DNA from: CAZZNQ01 sp964655775
GTDB taxonomy: Bacteria; Planctomycetota; Brocadiia; SM23-32
Direction of reading: 5' to 3'
Length of the DNA: 64,000 nucleotides
Assembly (NCBI GenBank): GCA_964655775.1
Contig: CAZZNQ010000009.1
Location: 1-64,000, forward strand
Within the stretch, counting starts at the first letter, position 1. Every line of letters begins with the position of its first letter. The position numbers and the translations under genes are program-made. Below are positions 42,770 to 51,003 of this stretch, piece by piece. The notes under the pieces were generated by a model. It was not told the origin of the DNA, did not search any database, and saw only the letters and a program-made list of their open reading frames with translations.

Positions 42770-42799
42770 AGTTTAGGCCACCGCCCGATGCGGCGTCAA
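42770..42799 (-). promoter_or_regulatory. sigma70-like promoter of DUF6785-type paralogue A
   Basis: Minus strand: TTGACG (42794-42799), 18-nt spacer, TAAACT (42770-42775), about 49 nt before the ATG at 42721. Confidence 0.55.
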
Positions 42800-42853
42800 A
42801 CAGCGCCCTTGCGTCTGTCGTCCCGACGGCGGACAGCCGCTACCAGATGGAGT

Positions 42854-43002
42854 CTAAGAGCGCGAACATTAGTCTTCTCCGGTTCTGCTTCATCGACGCA
42901 GCGGGGCGAGACGCCCCGCTCTACCCATTGCAGGGGTAGCGCGGCCGTCTCGGCCGCGTTGCTGCACGCCGAACACTGGAGTACATATGTAAGACCGCTT
43001 AG
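42854..43002. repeat. dispersed ~149-bp structured repeat, copy 2
   Basis: Matches 11834-11981. It begins CTAAG and ends with the inverted CTTAG. Three stem-loops follow each other: AGCGGGGC/GCCCCGCT (42900-42920, loop GAGAC), CTACCC/GGGTAG (42921-42939) and GCGGCCG/CGGCCGC (42941-42957, loop TCT), all perfect. The terminal TTA of CTTAG is the reverse-strand stop codon of the YbaK-like gene, so the element supplies that stop. It encodes no protein. Confidence 0.88.
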
Positions 43003-43457
43003 AACTCCTCCACGGCGTAGTCGCCGACGACCGGTTCCTCCAGCGACGCGTAGTCGTCGTAGCTGATTTTCACGGTCCTGTCGTGCGTGCCGGCCCGGAA
43101 GACGATCTCCTCGCGCTCGGCGAGGTGCTCGTCCACATAGGTCGGCAGATCGTAGAGCGTGCCGAACGGCGGCTCGGCCCCGATCTCGCAGTCCGGGAAC
43201 ATCTGCTTCATCTCGGCCTCGGTGGCCAGCTCCACGTCGGTCCCGACCGCCTCGCACGCCTTTTTCATGCTGACGTGACGGCTCGCCGGCATGACGAACA
43301 TGTACGCGTCGCCGCCGCCTTTCAGAATCACGGTTTTGGCGAACTTGTGCCCGGTGACGTGCTCGGCAGCGGCCACCTCTTGCGCGGAGAAAGCCTGCTC
43401 GTGCGGAATGACCTCGAACGAAACGTCGTTCTCCTGCAGATAAGTCTCGACCTTCAT
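42999..43457 (-). CDS. YbaK/ProX-type aminoacyl-tRNA deacylase
   Basis: 152 residues. AKTVILKGGGDAYMFVMPASRHV carries the conserved Lys of YbaK-type deacylases in its first part, and the PFGTLYDLPTYVDE / IVFRAGTHDRTVKI blocks are typical. It hydrolyses mischarged aminoacyl-tRNA in trans (family knowledge). GGAGG 9 nt before ATG 43457 sets the start; the longer frame runs into the promoter. Its stop codon lies in the end of the dispersed repeat. Confidence 0.9.
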   Translation of the reverse strand: MKVETYLQENDVSFEVIPHEQAFSAQEVAAAEHVTGHKFAKTVILKGGGDAYMFVMPASRHVSMKKACEAVGTDVELATEAEMKQMFPDCEIGAEPPFGTLYDLPTYVDEHLAEREEIVFRAGTHDRTVKISYDDYASLEEPVVGDYAVEEF

Positions 43458-43515
43458 CTCGCTGCCCTCCATCCCCCAGGGATGCGCTTGAGGTCTCGTA
43501 CTTCTTCCGTCCGTC

Positions 43516-43544
43516 ACGATACCGTACGGCGACGACGCCGTCAA
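43516..43544 (-). promoter_or_regulatory. sigma70-like promoter of the YbaK-like gene
   Basis: Minus strand: TTGACG (43539-43544), 17-nt spacer, TATCGT (43516-43521). Divergent from the flavodoxin promoter; the two -35 boxes sit in an 11-bp inverted repeat. Confidence 0.6.
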
Positions 43545-43584
43545 TACTGCGATTCGAGCCGTGCAGGGGGGCCGTATTGACGGC
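43537..43584. promoter_or_regulatory. 11-bp inverted repeat carrying both divergent -35 boxes
   Basis: GCCGTCAATAC (43537-43547) and GTATTGACGGC (43574-43584) are exact reverse complements, 26 nt apart. Each includes a TTGACG -35 box, so a regulator bound here would affect both genes. Confidence 0.5.
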
Positions 43585-43605
43585 CGTTGCGCGCTGGGTT
43601 AGACT
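43577..43605 (+). promoter_or_regulatory. sigma70-like promoter of the flavodoxin gene
   Basis: TTGACG (43577-43582), 17-nt spacer, TAGACT (43600-43605), 56 nt before the ATG at 43661. Confidence 0.6.
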
Positions 43606-43660
43606 GCCCGCACCTGGGCCGGGCCCGCAAGGCCGGAACGCTTTGGCGGGAGGGAGATAC

Positions 43661-44143
43661 ATGGCAGAGACGAGCGTGCTTGTTGTCTACTACTCCAGGA
43701 CGGGCACGACCGAAGCCGTGGCCGACGCGATCGCCGACGCTACGGGCGCCGACGTGGAACGTATCCGCGAGCAGAAGAGCCGCAGTGGAATCCTGGGTTT
43801 CGTGCGTGGCGGCTGGGACGCCATGCGTCGCAAGACGGCCGAGATTGGGCAAGCCGAGAAGTCGCCCGCCGACTACGATCTGCTGGTTGTGGGCACGCCG
43901 GTCTGGGCTTCCACCATGACACCGGCCGTGCGCGCCTACCTCGAAGCGCAGCGCGAATCGCTGCCGGATGTGGCGTTCTTCCTGACCACCGGCGGCACGG
44001 GCATCGAGAACACTTTCGAGCAGATGAGGGAACTGTGCGGCCGGACGCCGGTGGCGACGCTGGGGCTCAAGGCGCGTGACGTGAAGAAGGGGCAGTACGC
44101 CGACGCCGTGGCGGAGTTCGTGGCGAAGCTCAGGCCTCGTTGA
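43661..44143 (+). CDS. flavodoxin family protein
   Basis: 160 residues. VLVVYYSRTGTTEAVADAI is the FMN phosphate loop; YDLLVVGTPVWASTMTPAVRAYL supplies the W-A-x-x isoalloxazine loop, and FFLTTGGTGIENTFEQM the third FMN contact. It is probably a quinone/FMN-dependent reductase or electron carrier. CGGGAGGGAG before ATG 43661 sets the start. It converges with the UroD-like gene (7 nt between stops). Confidence 0.9.
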   Translation: MAETSVLVVYYSRTGTTEAVADAIADATGADVERIREQKSRSGILGFVRGGWDAMRRKTAEIGQAEKSPADYDLLVVGTPVWASTMTPAVRAYLEAQRESLPDVAFFLTTGGTGIENTFEQMRELCGRTPVATLGLKARDVKKGQYADAVAEFVAKLRPR

Positions 44144-44150
44144 CGACCCG

Positions 44151-45281
44151 TCAGGGCGCCATCTCGTGCAGCATGTCGGCCACCGCGCGCACGCGGCCGG
44201 CAGGGGTGGCGGGCGTTATCGGACTCCCGTAGCCGAGTATGAATCGGCCCCGGTTCCGCTTGCCTGCTTCGAGCTGCCGCTCCACCTCCGCTCGGACGGC
44301 GGCCATGGTCCCCCGTTCCATCACGCCTATGGCGTCGATGTTTCCCAAGAGCACCGTGCGGCCGCCCACGCGTTCCGCCACGTCCATGATGTCGATCTCG
44401 AAATCCTTCTTCCCCTCCTCGAGCGACAGCGCATCGGCCCCGCTCTGCAGCAGCATCTCCAGCCGGTCATTGGGATTGCCGCAGAAGTAGATGATGCTGT
44501 ATGCGCCGGCGCGCCGGAAGGCGGCCGTCATCTCCTGCAGGTATGGTAGCGCAAGCCGCTCATACTGGGCGGGCGATATCTGGTCGGTCAGGCAGTCCTC
44601 GATCCATATGAGTTCCACCCCGAGCGCGCGCCACATCTCGAACGCGCGCAGAGTGTTCTCCTGGACCTTGGCGGCCGCGTAATGCACCAGTTCGGGACGT
44701 TCCAGGCAGGCGAGCATGAAGCTCTCGAAGCCCCAGCAGAAGGGCAGAGGGTTCAGGGCCGCCGGTAGCTGGACCCAGGGCATATGCGTCCGGCCGAACT
44801 CCGCCAGGATGCGGCGAGGCAGTTCGTCACGTCCGTCGGCCGCGAGGTTCTTCGGATCGTGTACCTCGCGCAGCCGCAGCAGCGTGTCCACCTGTTCGCG
44901 CGAGGTGACGGGGCGATTCTCGCTCACGGAGACGTGTCGCTGCGCGGGCCGATCGGAGGGGCGCTCGATAGGCTTCTCCGTTCCGTCTGCCGTGTCTACG
45001 AGGTAAGCCCGCTCACCCTCTACACGCACGCTGTAGCGCTCCCGGTCGGCCCGGGAGTGGCTAAGACGCAGCCGCACGCGGTCCTCGCCGGTCACCCGCT
45101 GGCGGTCGCGGATGACGCGCAGGTCCGTCTTCACGTCGCCCCTGTAACCCGACCACCACGGCTCATCGGTCACCTGCTCCCAGTGATCGCGAAGGAAGAT
45201 GTCCGGGTAGCAGACCACCAGGGGGGTGGAAGCCGTGCCGTCCTGGGAGAATGCGGCGATCAGTTTCTCGCGGCCGTTCAT
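44151..45281 (-). CDS. uroporphyrinogen decarboxylase-family protein 2
   Basis: 376 residues. The barrel has IIYFCGNPNDRLEMLLQSGADALSLE (in two blocks), where YFCGN replaces the H-x-C-G zinc motif: the His is absent but Cys and Gly remain. VLLGNIDAIGVM and the end FILGYGSPITPATP match the branch of UroD-like proteins found with methyltransferase systems. True HemE function is unlikely. It is the last gene of a three-gene unit, 34 nt after the beta-helix gene. GGAGGG precedes the ATG. Confidence 0.85.
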   Translation of the reverse strand: MNGREKLIAAFSQDGTASTPLVVCYPDIFLRDHWEQVTDEPWWSGYRGDVKTDLRVIRDRQRVTGEDRVRLRLSHSRADRERYSVRVEGERAYLVDTADGTEKPIERPSDRPAQRHVSVSENRPVTSREQVDTLLRLREVHDPKNLAADGRDELPRRILAEFGRTHMPWVQLPAALNPLPFCWGFESFMLACLERPELVHYAAAKVQENTLRAFEMWRALGVELIWIEDCLTDQISPAQYERLALPYLQEMTAAFRRAGAYSIIYFCGNPNDRLEMLLQSGADALSLEEGKKDFEIDIMDVAERVGGRTVLLGNIDAIGVMERGTMAAVRAEVERQLEAGKRNRGRFILGYGSPITPATPAGRVRAVADMLHEMAP

Positions 45282-45315
45282 GCGTCGGCGCCCTCCTGCC
45301 GGTTGCCGCCGGCCC

Positions 45316-46569
45316 TCATGCCTGTTGAAGTTGATGGTCCCGGCTTGCGGATTCGTCCAGGATCGCGTCTGCCGTGTGCCCCGTGATGGTGTTGTCGACC
45401 GCCTTCACGCGCGAGACCCCCTCTGCCAGGCGCAGTGCGTGCTTCTGCCCGCGGGCCTCCACGTCCCTCGTGTCTCGGATCACGTTCCGCTCGAACATCA
45501 GGTCGTGCGTTATGCCCTGTACGTTCACTCCGCACGCCGGCGAGTCTGCCGAGCCGTTGTTCTCAATCACATTGTCGCGGAACGTGTTCCGATGCGCGCC
45601 GTTGGCCTCCGTCTTCTGACGGAAGTGAATTCCGTGTCGGACGTTGTCGTGAATGTGATTGCGCTCGAACAGGTTGTCGGTGTCCTTGTGGCCGATGCTA
45701 ATGCCGCTGCGGCCCTTGATGTGACCGTTGTGGTGGATGTCGTTCTCCGCGAAAAGGCTTTCGCGCACCCCCCAGCAGATGTAAAGCCCGTCGGCGCCGT
45801 TGCCGTACATCTCGCAGCGCAGCACCTTGCACCGGGGGCTGTGGCTCCCCGGGTGTACGCCGTACTCGATGTTGTCGTATGCCCGGCAATCCTCGATGGT
45901 TACGTCTTCGCACGTCGCGATGCAGATGCCGTCGCCTTCGACGTTACGCGCGACGACGTTCCGTATGCGGACGTCCCGGCATCGCTCCATGTAGAGACCG
46001 GAACTGCGCAGCAGCTCGATGCCCTCTCGGTCCTTCACCGCCTGGTCGATCGTCAGGCATTCGACGGTCACGTTCTCCGCTTCACGCGCGAATACCAGCG
46101 GGAAGTAGTTGACGACCAGGCCCCCGCGTTCGGCGTTCCAGTCGCGCGTGACGTAGTCGTGGACGTAGAGGACGCCGTCCGAGACGGCGGTGACAGTAAG
46201 CGGCCCGTTGGACATTGCGGTCGGCTTGGCGTCGTCGCGCAGGCACACGCCCATGCCGGCACGGAAGCCCGACGCATCGGCCGGTGTGATCTGCTTCTGC
46301 CCGATGTCCGCGTCCACGGCCAGCGGACTCCAGACCTTCTCTCCTCTCTTCAGGACGGTGCCTTCGGGATCGCCGCTCAGGGTCAGGTTGTCGCACAGGC
46401 GTATGGAGTCCTCCAGCACGTATTCGCCCGGCATAAGTTGCACCGTGCCGCCGCCGCGACTGGCGAGGGCGTCGACTGCAATCTGGATGCTCCGGCCATC
46501 GGCGCCGGGAATGTCGGCGTCGGCCGATCCGACGGTGATCATGTTCGCGCTGCTGTGGTTGTGAGCCAT
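45316..46569 (-). CDS. right-handed parallel beta-helix (NosD-like) protein, no signal peptide
   Basis: 417 residues. The opening IQIAVDALASRGGGTVQLMPGEYVL is the common entry of pectate-lyase-like folds, in contiguous short blocks. Coils from ~180 to 400 repeat (CRDVRIRNVVARN, CEDVTIEDCRAYDN, LFERNHIHDN, HRNTFRDNVIENNG, MFERNVIRDT). Unlike the 23-kb protein it has no export signal, so it is cytoplasmic or uses another route. Function unknown, perhaps a glycan epimerase or lyase. It sits between the degenerate hydrolase and UroD-like genes, 33-34 nt from each. AAGGA precedes the ATG. Confidence 0.85.
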   Translation of the reverse strand: MAHNHSSANMITVGSADADIPGADGRSIQIAVDALASRGGGTVQLMPGEYVLEDSIRLCDNLTLSGDPEGTVLKRGEKVWSPLAVDADIGQKQITPADASGFRAGMGVCLRDDAKPTAMSNGPLTVTAVSDGVLYVHDYVTRDWNAERGGLVVNYFPLVFAREAENVTVECLTIDQAVKDREGIELLRSSGLYMERCRDVRIRNVVARNVEGDGICIATCEDVTIEDCRAYDNIEYGVHPGSHSPRCKVLRCEMYGNGADGLYICWGVRESLFAENDIHHNGHIKGRSGISIGHKDTDNLFERNHIHDNVRHGIHFRQKTEANGAHRNTFRDNVIENNGSADSPACGVNVQGITHDLMFERNVIRDTRDVEARGQKHALRLAEGVSRVKAVDNTITGHTADAILDESASRDHQLQQA

Positions 46570-46602
46570 GGGTTGGTCCTTGAGGATTAGGCCGGGGGGA
46601 TG

Positions 46603-49095
46603 CTATCGCTTCACAACGGGGTGCGCCCACGCGCAGCGTGCGCCGGGAGGAGCGTCGCCATCCACCACGCGCGTACGCAGTGTGAGAACCTGCACGCCGG
46701 CGACACCGGCGGCGAGCGATCTGGATACTGAACCTGCCTGCTCCCAGTTGAAGGGTCCCGCCGTGGCAATCTGGCGACCGTCTCCCAGCACTTCGAAAAT
46801 GGCCTTGGCCGATTCGCCGGGCCGTCCGTTCGGGACGGCCGGGCCGGGAAGTCCGACCTCAGCGGTGAAAGTGCGGAAACGCCCCCCCAGCGGAACGGAC
46901 AGCGATGATGACGCGGAGACGACCAGTCCCCGGTCGAAGCTCTCGCCGCTCAAAACGATCGCGCGACCGTCGGGAGTCCGGTCCAGTCCCAGCACCCCGT
47001 CATTGGTCAGCCGCTGCGGGAGCACGTCCGAAAGGGCCACCTGCTCGGAATCGGTTTCCGCGGCGCTCAGGTACCGAGGGCCGCCCTGCGCCTGGAGCGC
47101 GGCCAGGGTTTGCTGGCGGGCTTCCCAGACGTAGTCGGCCTCGCCTGGGGCGGGCACCCGCCACCGTCGGTCAAAAAAGCCAATCATCAGCATGCTGTCG
47201 GGGCCGGCGGCTCGGCTGTCGAAGACGGCGAAATCGAACTGCCGTCCGCCCCTTTCGTGCGAGGGCAGAGGGACGATGCAGCGTTCCAATGCCTGATACG
47301 TTGCGCCCGGGCTCGCGCCCGCGACCACCCCGACCATCCTCTTCGGATTCAACGGATTGGGATAGCAGAAGACCGTGCCGACTGACTCCCCGAGGAACTC
47401 ACGCTCGCCCATGCGCACACCGTCATCGTCCACGCGGATTGGGAGACGGTCCATCGCCCTGGCCACCAGCGCGTTGACCGACGGGGGACCGAGCAGCACA
47501 AGGTTGTAGCGTCGAATATCCTGGGCTGTCACTTCGGCGGCATTCTTGACCCTCGGGCGCCCGTTGTAGCGCCTCTGCCACGCGGCGGCGAATCGCTCCG
47601 CCTCACTTCGGCAGACGGCCGAGTGCAGCGCGTCGTCCCCTGCGCTGCCGTATACCACCAGGAACGGGTCCCTGAGCACGTCGCCGAACGGACCCGACAT
47701 CCCGGGGCGCTTGTCCACCGGTTTGCCGCCGTCAACGTGCCACTGGTCCGCCTCCCGTACCATCCGCAGCACGTGGCTCTGATGGTGTTGCGGCAGCGTC
47801 ACCTGCGTGCCGTCCACACTGAAACTCCGTATTCTGGTCGGCATCGCGTCGAAAAGCAGCGCCAGGGCCGTCACGTTGCGCGTCAGAATGGTGGCCGCCT
47901 CGCCGTCGATGGCTGCTTCGACCTCGGCCGGCCGCAGGGGGCTGGGTATCTGGTCGATGCGCACCCACCAGGCCGCATTGTGCCTGAGGTCGGCAGTCTT
48001 GAAACGAAAGCTCAGGGGCGAACCGTCGCCGGTTGCACCGAACACCCGCGCGAGTGCGTATTCCTCCGACCACTCGGGCAGGGCTCCGGCTGTCTGGGGG
48101 AATTCCAGGTACTCCTGGAGCAGGCCTTTCTTCTGCAGCAGGTGGTCGAGAGAAACGACGCTGCCGTCAGCGGGTGCGGGCGTGTTCAGCCCCGACGCGG
48201 CGACCAGCGTGCAGCGTTCCAGGTTCTCCAGGAACGGCACGGGCGAGACCGCCGCGGCAGCGATGGCCCCCACGTTGCTCCACTCGCCGGTATCGTCCAC
48301 CGTGGACGGCACGAGAACGGCCGCGTCGCCCATTGCGATCACCCCTGAGAACACGTGCGGGTAACGTGCCGCGAGGTTGCACGCACCGGTGTTTCCCTCG
48401 TTGCGGCCTATCAGGAACACCCGGCTTTGATCGATGTTGTAGAGGGCGGAAACGTCTTCCATAACCGACATCACGTCGTCCTCGGCGAGCCCCACGCAAC
48501 GTCCGTCCCCACGGCACGTCGGTCGTACTGAGATCGCGCCGTCGTAGACCGTCACGTCTCGGCAGGCGAAGGGGTTTAGCCTGGACGCAGGCATTATCTC
48601 GACAATGAGCGGAAGCGCATTGTCCGCGCCGTGACGGTCTGGGACAGAGATGCCGTAGGGCTGGAAGCTGCCGTCAACAGGAGCGTAGTAAGCGCGCAGG
48701 AACGGCTCCCCGCGCGGGAAGGCGACAGGTTGGCCGTCACGCAGGCTGCGGAAATCGGCCTCGATGTGCTCGAATCGGGCCGCAACGTGCGGCGGAATGG
48801 GCCGGCCCGGTTGCCGCGGGGCGGACTGCAGCAGGTAGCGGGACTGCACGAGCAGGGCGGCCGCATCCCTGTGTTCACGTCCCTCGCGGCCGATGGCAAT
48901 GTCCTGGAGTTCTTGCTCTTCGGATTCCAGCAGACCGCGGGTGTATTCCTGAAGGACACGCTCGGTCTGCGCGTATTGCCGCTGCCGGCTGGTGATGCGC
49001 AGCGTTTTGAGCAGACGGATGCCGCCGAACAGCAGCACCACCAGCGTCAGCACGATCAGAAACTCCAACCGGATCTTCTGCTGCTGAGCGGCCAA
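46603..49095 (-). CDS. membrane-anchored degenerate alpha/beta hydrolase with NPCBM-like domain
   Basis: 830 residues. An N-terminal membrane helix (FLIVLTLVVLLFGGIRLL) anchors a long extracytoplasmic protein, with a helical linker at ~40-100. Residues ~130-330 follow prolyl-oligopeptidase/PHB-depolymerase-like hydrolases (LPLIVEIMP, QSRVFLIG-R-N-E-G-N, LAARYPHVFSGVIAMG). The usual G-x-S-x-G serine is Asn, so hydrolysis through it is impossible. The ~480-620 region has YNLVLLGPPSVN and CYPNPLNPKR blocks seen in these proteins. The last ~125 residues resemble an NPCBM carbohydrate-binding module (RFRTFTAEVGL, AIFEVLGDG). The start is TTG 49095 with GGGAG upstream. First gene of the 45-49 kb operon. 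Confidence 0.75.
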   Translation of the reverse strand: MAAQQQKIRLEFLIVLTLVVLLFGGIRLLKTLRITSRQRQYAQTERVLQEYTRGLLESEEQELQDIAIGREGREHRDAAALLVQSRYLLQSAPRQPGRPIPPHVAARFEHIEADFRSLRDGQPVAFPRGEPFLRAYYAPVDGSFQPYGISVPDRHGADNALPLIVEIMPASRLNPFACRDVTVYDGAISVRPTCRGDGRCVGLAEDDVMSVMEDVSALYNIDQSRVFLIGRNEGNTGACNLAARYPHVFSGVIAMGDAAVLVPSTVDDTGEWSNVGAIAAAAVSPVPFLENLERCTLVAASGLNTPAPADGSVVSLDHLLQKKGLLQEYLEFPQTAGALPEWSEEYALARVFGATGDGSPLSFRFKTADLRHNAAWWVRIDQIPSPLRPAEVEAAIDGEAATILTRNVTALALLFDAMPTRIRSFSVDGTQVTLPQHHQSHVLRMVREADQWHVDGGKPVDKRPGMSGPFGDVLRDPFLVVYGSAGDDALHSAVCRSEAERFAAAWQRRYNGRPRVKNAAEVTAQDIRRYNLVLLGPPSVNALVARAMDRLPIRVDDDGVRMGEREFLGESVGTVFCYPNPLNPKRMVGVVAGASPGATYQALERCIVPLPSHERGGRQFDFAVFDSRAAGPDSMLMIGFFDRRWRVPAPGEADYVWEARQQTLAALQAQGGPRYLSAAETDSEQVALSDVLPQRLTNDGVLGLDRTPDGRAIVLSGESFDRGLVVSASSSLSVPLGGRFRTFTAEVGLPGPAVPNGRPGESAKAIFEVLGDGRQIATAGPFNWEQAGSVSRSLAAGVAGVQVLTLRTRVVDGDAPPGARCAWAHPVVKR

Positions 49096-49185
49096 GAGCG
49101 TTTCACTCCCTGAGGCGAAGGTTCGATCTCTCTCGCCGTCCGTCCGACGCTGTAGGACAGCGGCCAGTATATCAGAAGCCGTCCG

Positions 49186-49199
49186 AAGGCGAAAGCCTT
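49186..49199. repeat. GNRA-type short hairpin
   Basis: AAGGC, loop GAAA, GCCTT: a perfect 5-bp stem with a stable tetraloop, in the divergent gap between the 830-residue protein gene and the truncated membrane-protein gene. Confidence 0.3.
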
Positions 49200-49293
49200 G
49201 CTCGGCTGGGTGGGCCGCGTTGAAGTCGGCGCAGCGACCGCCACAATGTGCTGGATGCCGTCACCTGATCCCTCATGCAGGAGAGTCTCCAAC

Positions 49294-49650
49294 ATGGGCG
49301 AGAGACGCTGGCTGATCCTTGCCGCACTAATCCTGCTGCCGCTGTCCGCGCTGCTCTACTTCACGCACTACCTGCTGTTCCATGACGCTCACCATATCTT
49401 CATCTACCTTGTGGGCGACCTGGCGTTTCTGCCGTGCGAGATATTCCTTGTCGTGATAGTCGTGGAGCGGCTTCTGGCTCGCCACGAGAAGCAGATGCTG
49501 CTGGAGAAGATGAACATGTTGATCGGCATGTTCTATAAGCGGTCGATACTTGCGCGCACGCATCCGGTGCAGGACGAGCCCGGTCCGGTCTTGCGGCAAG
49601 TGCGCTCTGCTGCGGGTTTAGGCATAGTCGCGGTGGGGGACTATGCGTGA
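49294..49650 (+). pseudogene. truncated gene for an uncharacterised two-helix membrane protein
   Basis: The first ~81 codons (MGERRWLILAALILLPLSAL, then HHIFIYLVGDLAFLPCEIF, LLARHEKQMLLEKMNML) match, from recall, a conserved uncharacterised bacterial membrane protein. In that family the helices lead into EKxNMxIGxFF(S) and a cytoplasmic domain of well over 100 residues. Here homology stops after IGMFY (about 49536). A non-homologous, Arg-rich tail continues to a stop at 49650 that lies inside the convergent alcohol dehydrogenase gene. This looks like a 3' deletion. A short but functional protein is possible. GGAGA precedes ATG 49294. Confidence 0.6.
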
Positions 49651-50910
49651 GAAATCCCCGGTCCTGGCCGCCTCCAGAAGAGGGCGCATGTAGGCGTCCA
49701 CGTCCTCGGACGTCATCGGGATCGGCATGCCCTGGAGCTTGCTCGACAGGCTCGGATCCTTCGCGGCGGACAGCATCCGTTGCATGTGTTCCTCGCCGAA
49801 GCCATCGATTTCGTCCAGCCGCGTCAGGAAGCCTACGCTCGCGGCCATCTCGGCCATGCCCTTTGCGACGGTGAGTCCCAACTCGGTGGGCTCCAGCTCC
49901 CTGAGCTTCGAGGAGAGCTCTATGTAGCCGTACTTGCGGTACAGGCGCCCGATCTCCAGAAGCCGGTCGCGCACAGCCGGCGCGAAGAAGCAGACGTAGT
50001 AGGGCAGGAGCAGGGCGGTCGCCTTGCCGTGGTCCATCAGGTCCACCAGGCTGAAGCTGTTCAGGTGGGGCCCATTGGTGCTGCCCACCATGATGGCGTA
50101 GCCGCCCAGGTCCGTCCCCAGGCCCAGGTTGCTGCGGAGTTCCTCGGACTCAGGGGTGCGCAGCGCGCCGGGCAGCGAGGAGACGATCAACTCCAGGCCC
50201 GTCAGCGCGATCTCGGCCACCCGAGCCGAGTGCTCGTTGCCTTCGGGCATGCCCAGGTAGACCTCCATGAGGTGGCTTATGCCGTCGAAGGCGCCGACCT
50301 TGGTGAACTCCGCCGACATTGTCCTCGTGGCGTTGTAGTCGAACAGGGCGACGGGCGGCACGAGGGCCTCATCGATGAAGAGTTTCTTCTGCATCGTGGC
50401 GAGGTCGGTGATGTTGGCGTACTTCGTCAGGTGGGCGGCGGAGCCGCTCGCCGTCTGCACGGCCAACATGGGCATCAGGCTCGTGCCCTGTTTCGCCATC
50501 TCCGTCGATACACGCCCCACGCCGTAGTAGTCGTCGCAGGTGCCGCCCAGACAGGCCAGGGCGACGGAGCCTTTCAGCGCGTCGATCAGGCTTCCCCCGC
50601 CCAGCCCTATCACGGCGTCCGGTTCCACTTCCAAAATGGCATCCCGCACGCGGAGGACGTCTGCAATGGGGGAGTTCGGCGCCGCGCCGCGGCACTCGCC
50701 GGTTATCTCCAGTCCGGCCTTGTCCATCGCTTTACACACGGCGTCCAGCATGCCGTTGCGCTCCGAAGAGCTTCCGCGCACCAGCAGGAACCTACGCCCG
50801 AGCGAGGCCGCCATCTGGCCCGTTCGTTCAGCGGCACCGGCGCCGAAGGCGTAGGAATCCCCCTTGAACACCTCCAACAGCCGCCGGGCCGTCGCCCTCA
50901 GGTTTTCCAC
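49618..50910 (-). CDS. iron-containing (type III) alcohol dehydrogenase
   Basis: About 430 residues. GLGGGSLIDALKG is the NAD(P) glycine loop. The metal ligands appear in order as Asp and His in AFDGISHLMEV, and two His in GPHLNSFSLVDLMDHGKA. It should interconvert alcohols and aldehydes or ketones. GTG 50910 with GGAGG 6 nt upstream is the likely start; the frame extends upstream without homology. It overlaps the truncated membrane-protein frame at its 3' end. Third gene after the kinase and Fe-S flavoprotein. Confidence 0.9.
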   Translation of the reverse strand: MENLRATARRLLEVFKGDSYAFGAGAAERTGQMAASLGRRFLLVRGSSSERNGMLDAVCKAMDKAGLEITGECRGAAPNSPIADVLRVRDAILEVEPDAVIGLGGGSLIDALKGSVALACLGGTCDDYYGVGRVSTEMAKQGTSLMPMLAVQTASGSAAHLTKYANITDLATMQKKLFIDEALVPPVALFDYNATRTMSAEFTKVGAFDGISHLMEVYLGMPEGNEHSARVAEIALTGLELIVSSLPGALRTPESEELRSNLGLGTDLGGYAIMVGSTNGPHLNSFSLVDLMDHGKATALLLPYYVCFFAPAVRDRLLEIGRLYRKYGYIELSSKLRELEPTELGLTVAKGMAEMAASVGFLTRLDEIDGFGEEHMQRMLSAAKDPSLSSKLQGMPIPMTSEDVDAYMRPLLEAARTGDFSRIVPHRDYA

Positions 50911-51003
50911 AGACACCCTCCTTCGAGGCTTAAGACGCACCGATGCCTCGGATTATCGGAAGTCCTGAAGACAACTGCAACCGGCGGCGGGGCGAGCGAA
51001 GGG

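Noticed and set aside
41705..43066. Plus-strand frame (453 codons) opposite the DUF6785-type gene
   Set aside because: Shadow of a membrane-protein gene. It also runs through the structured repeat and shows no domain.
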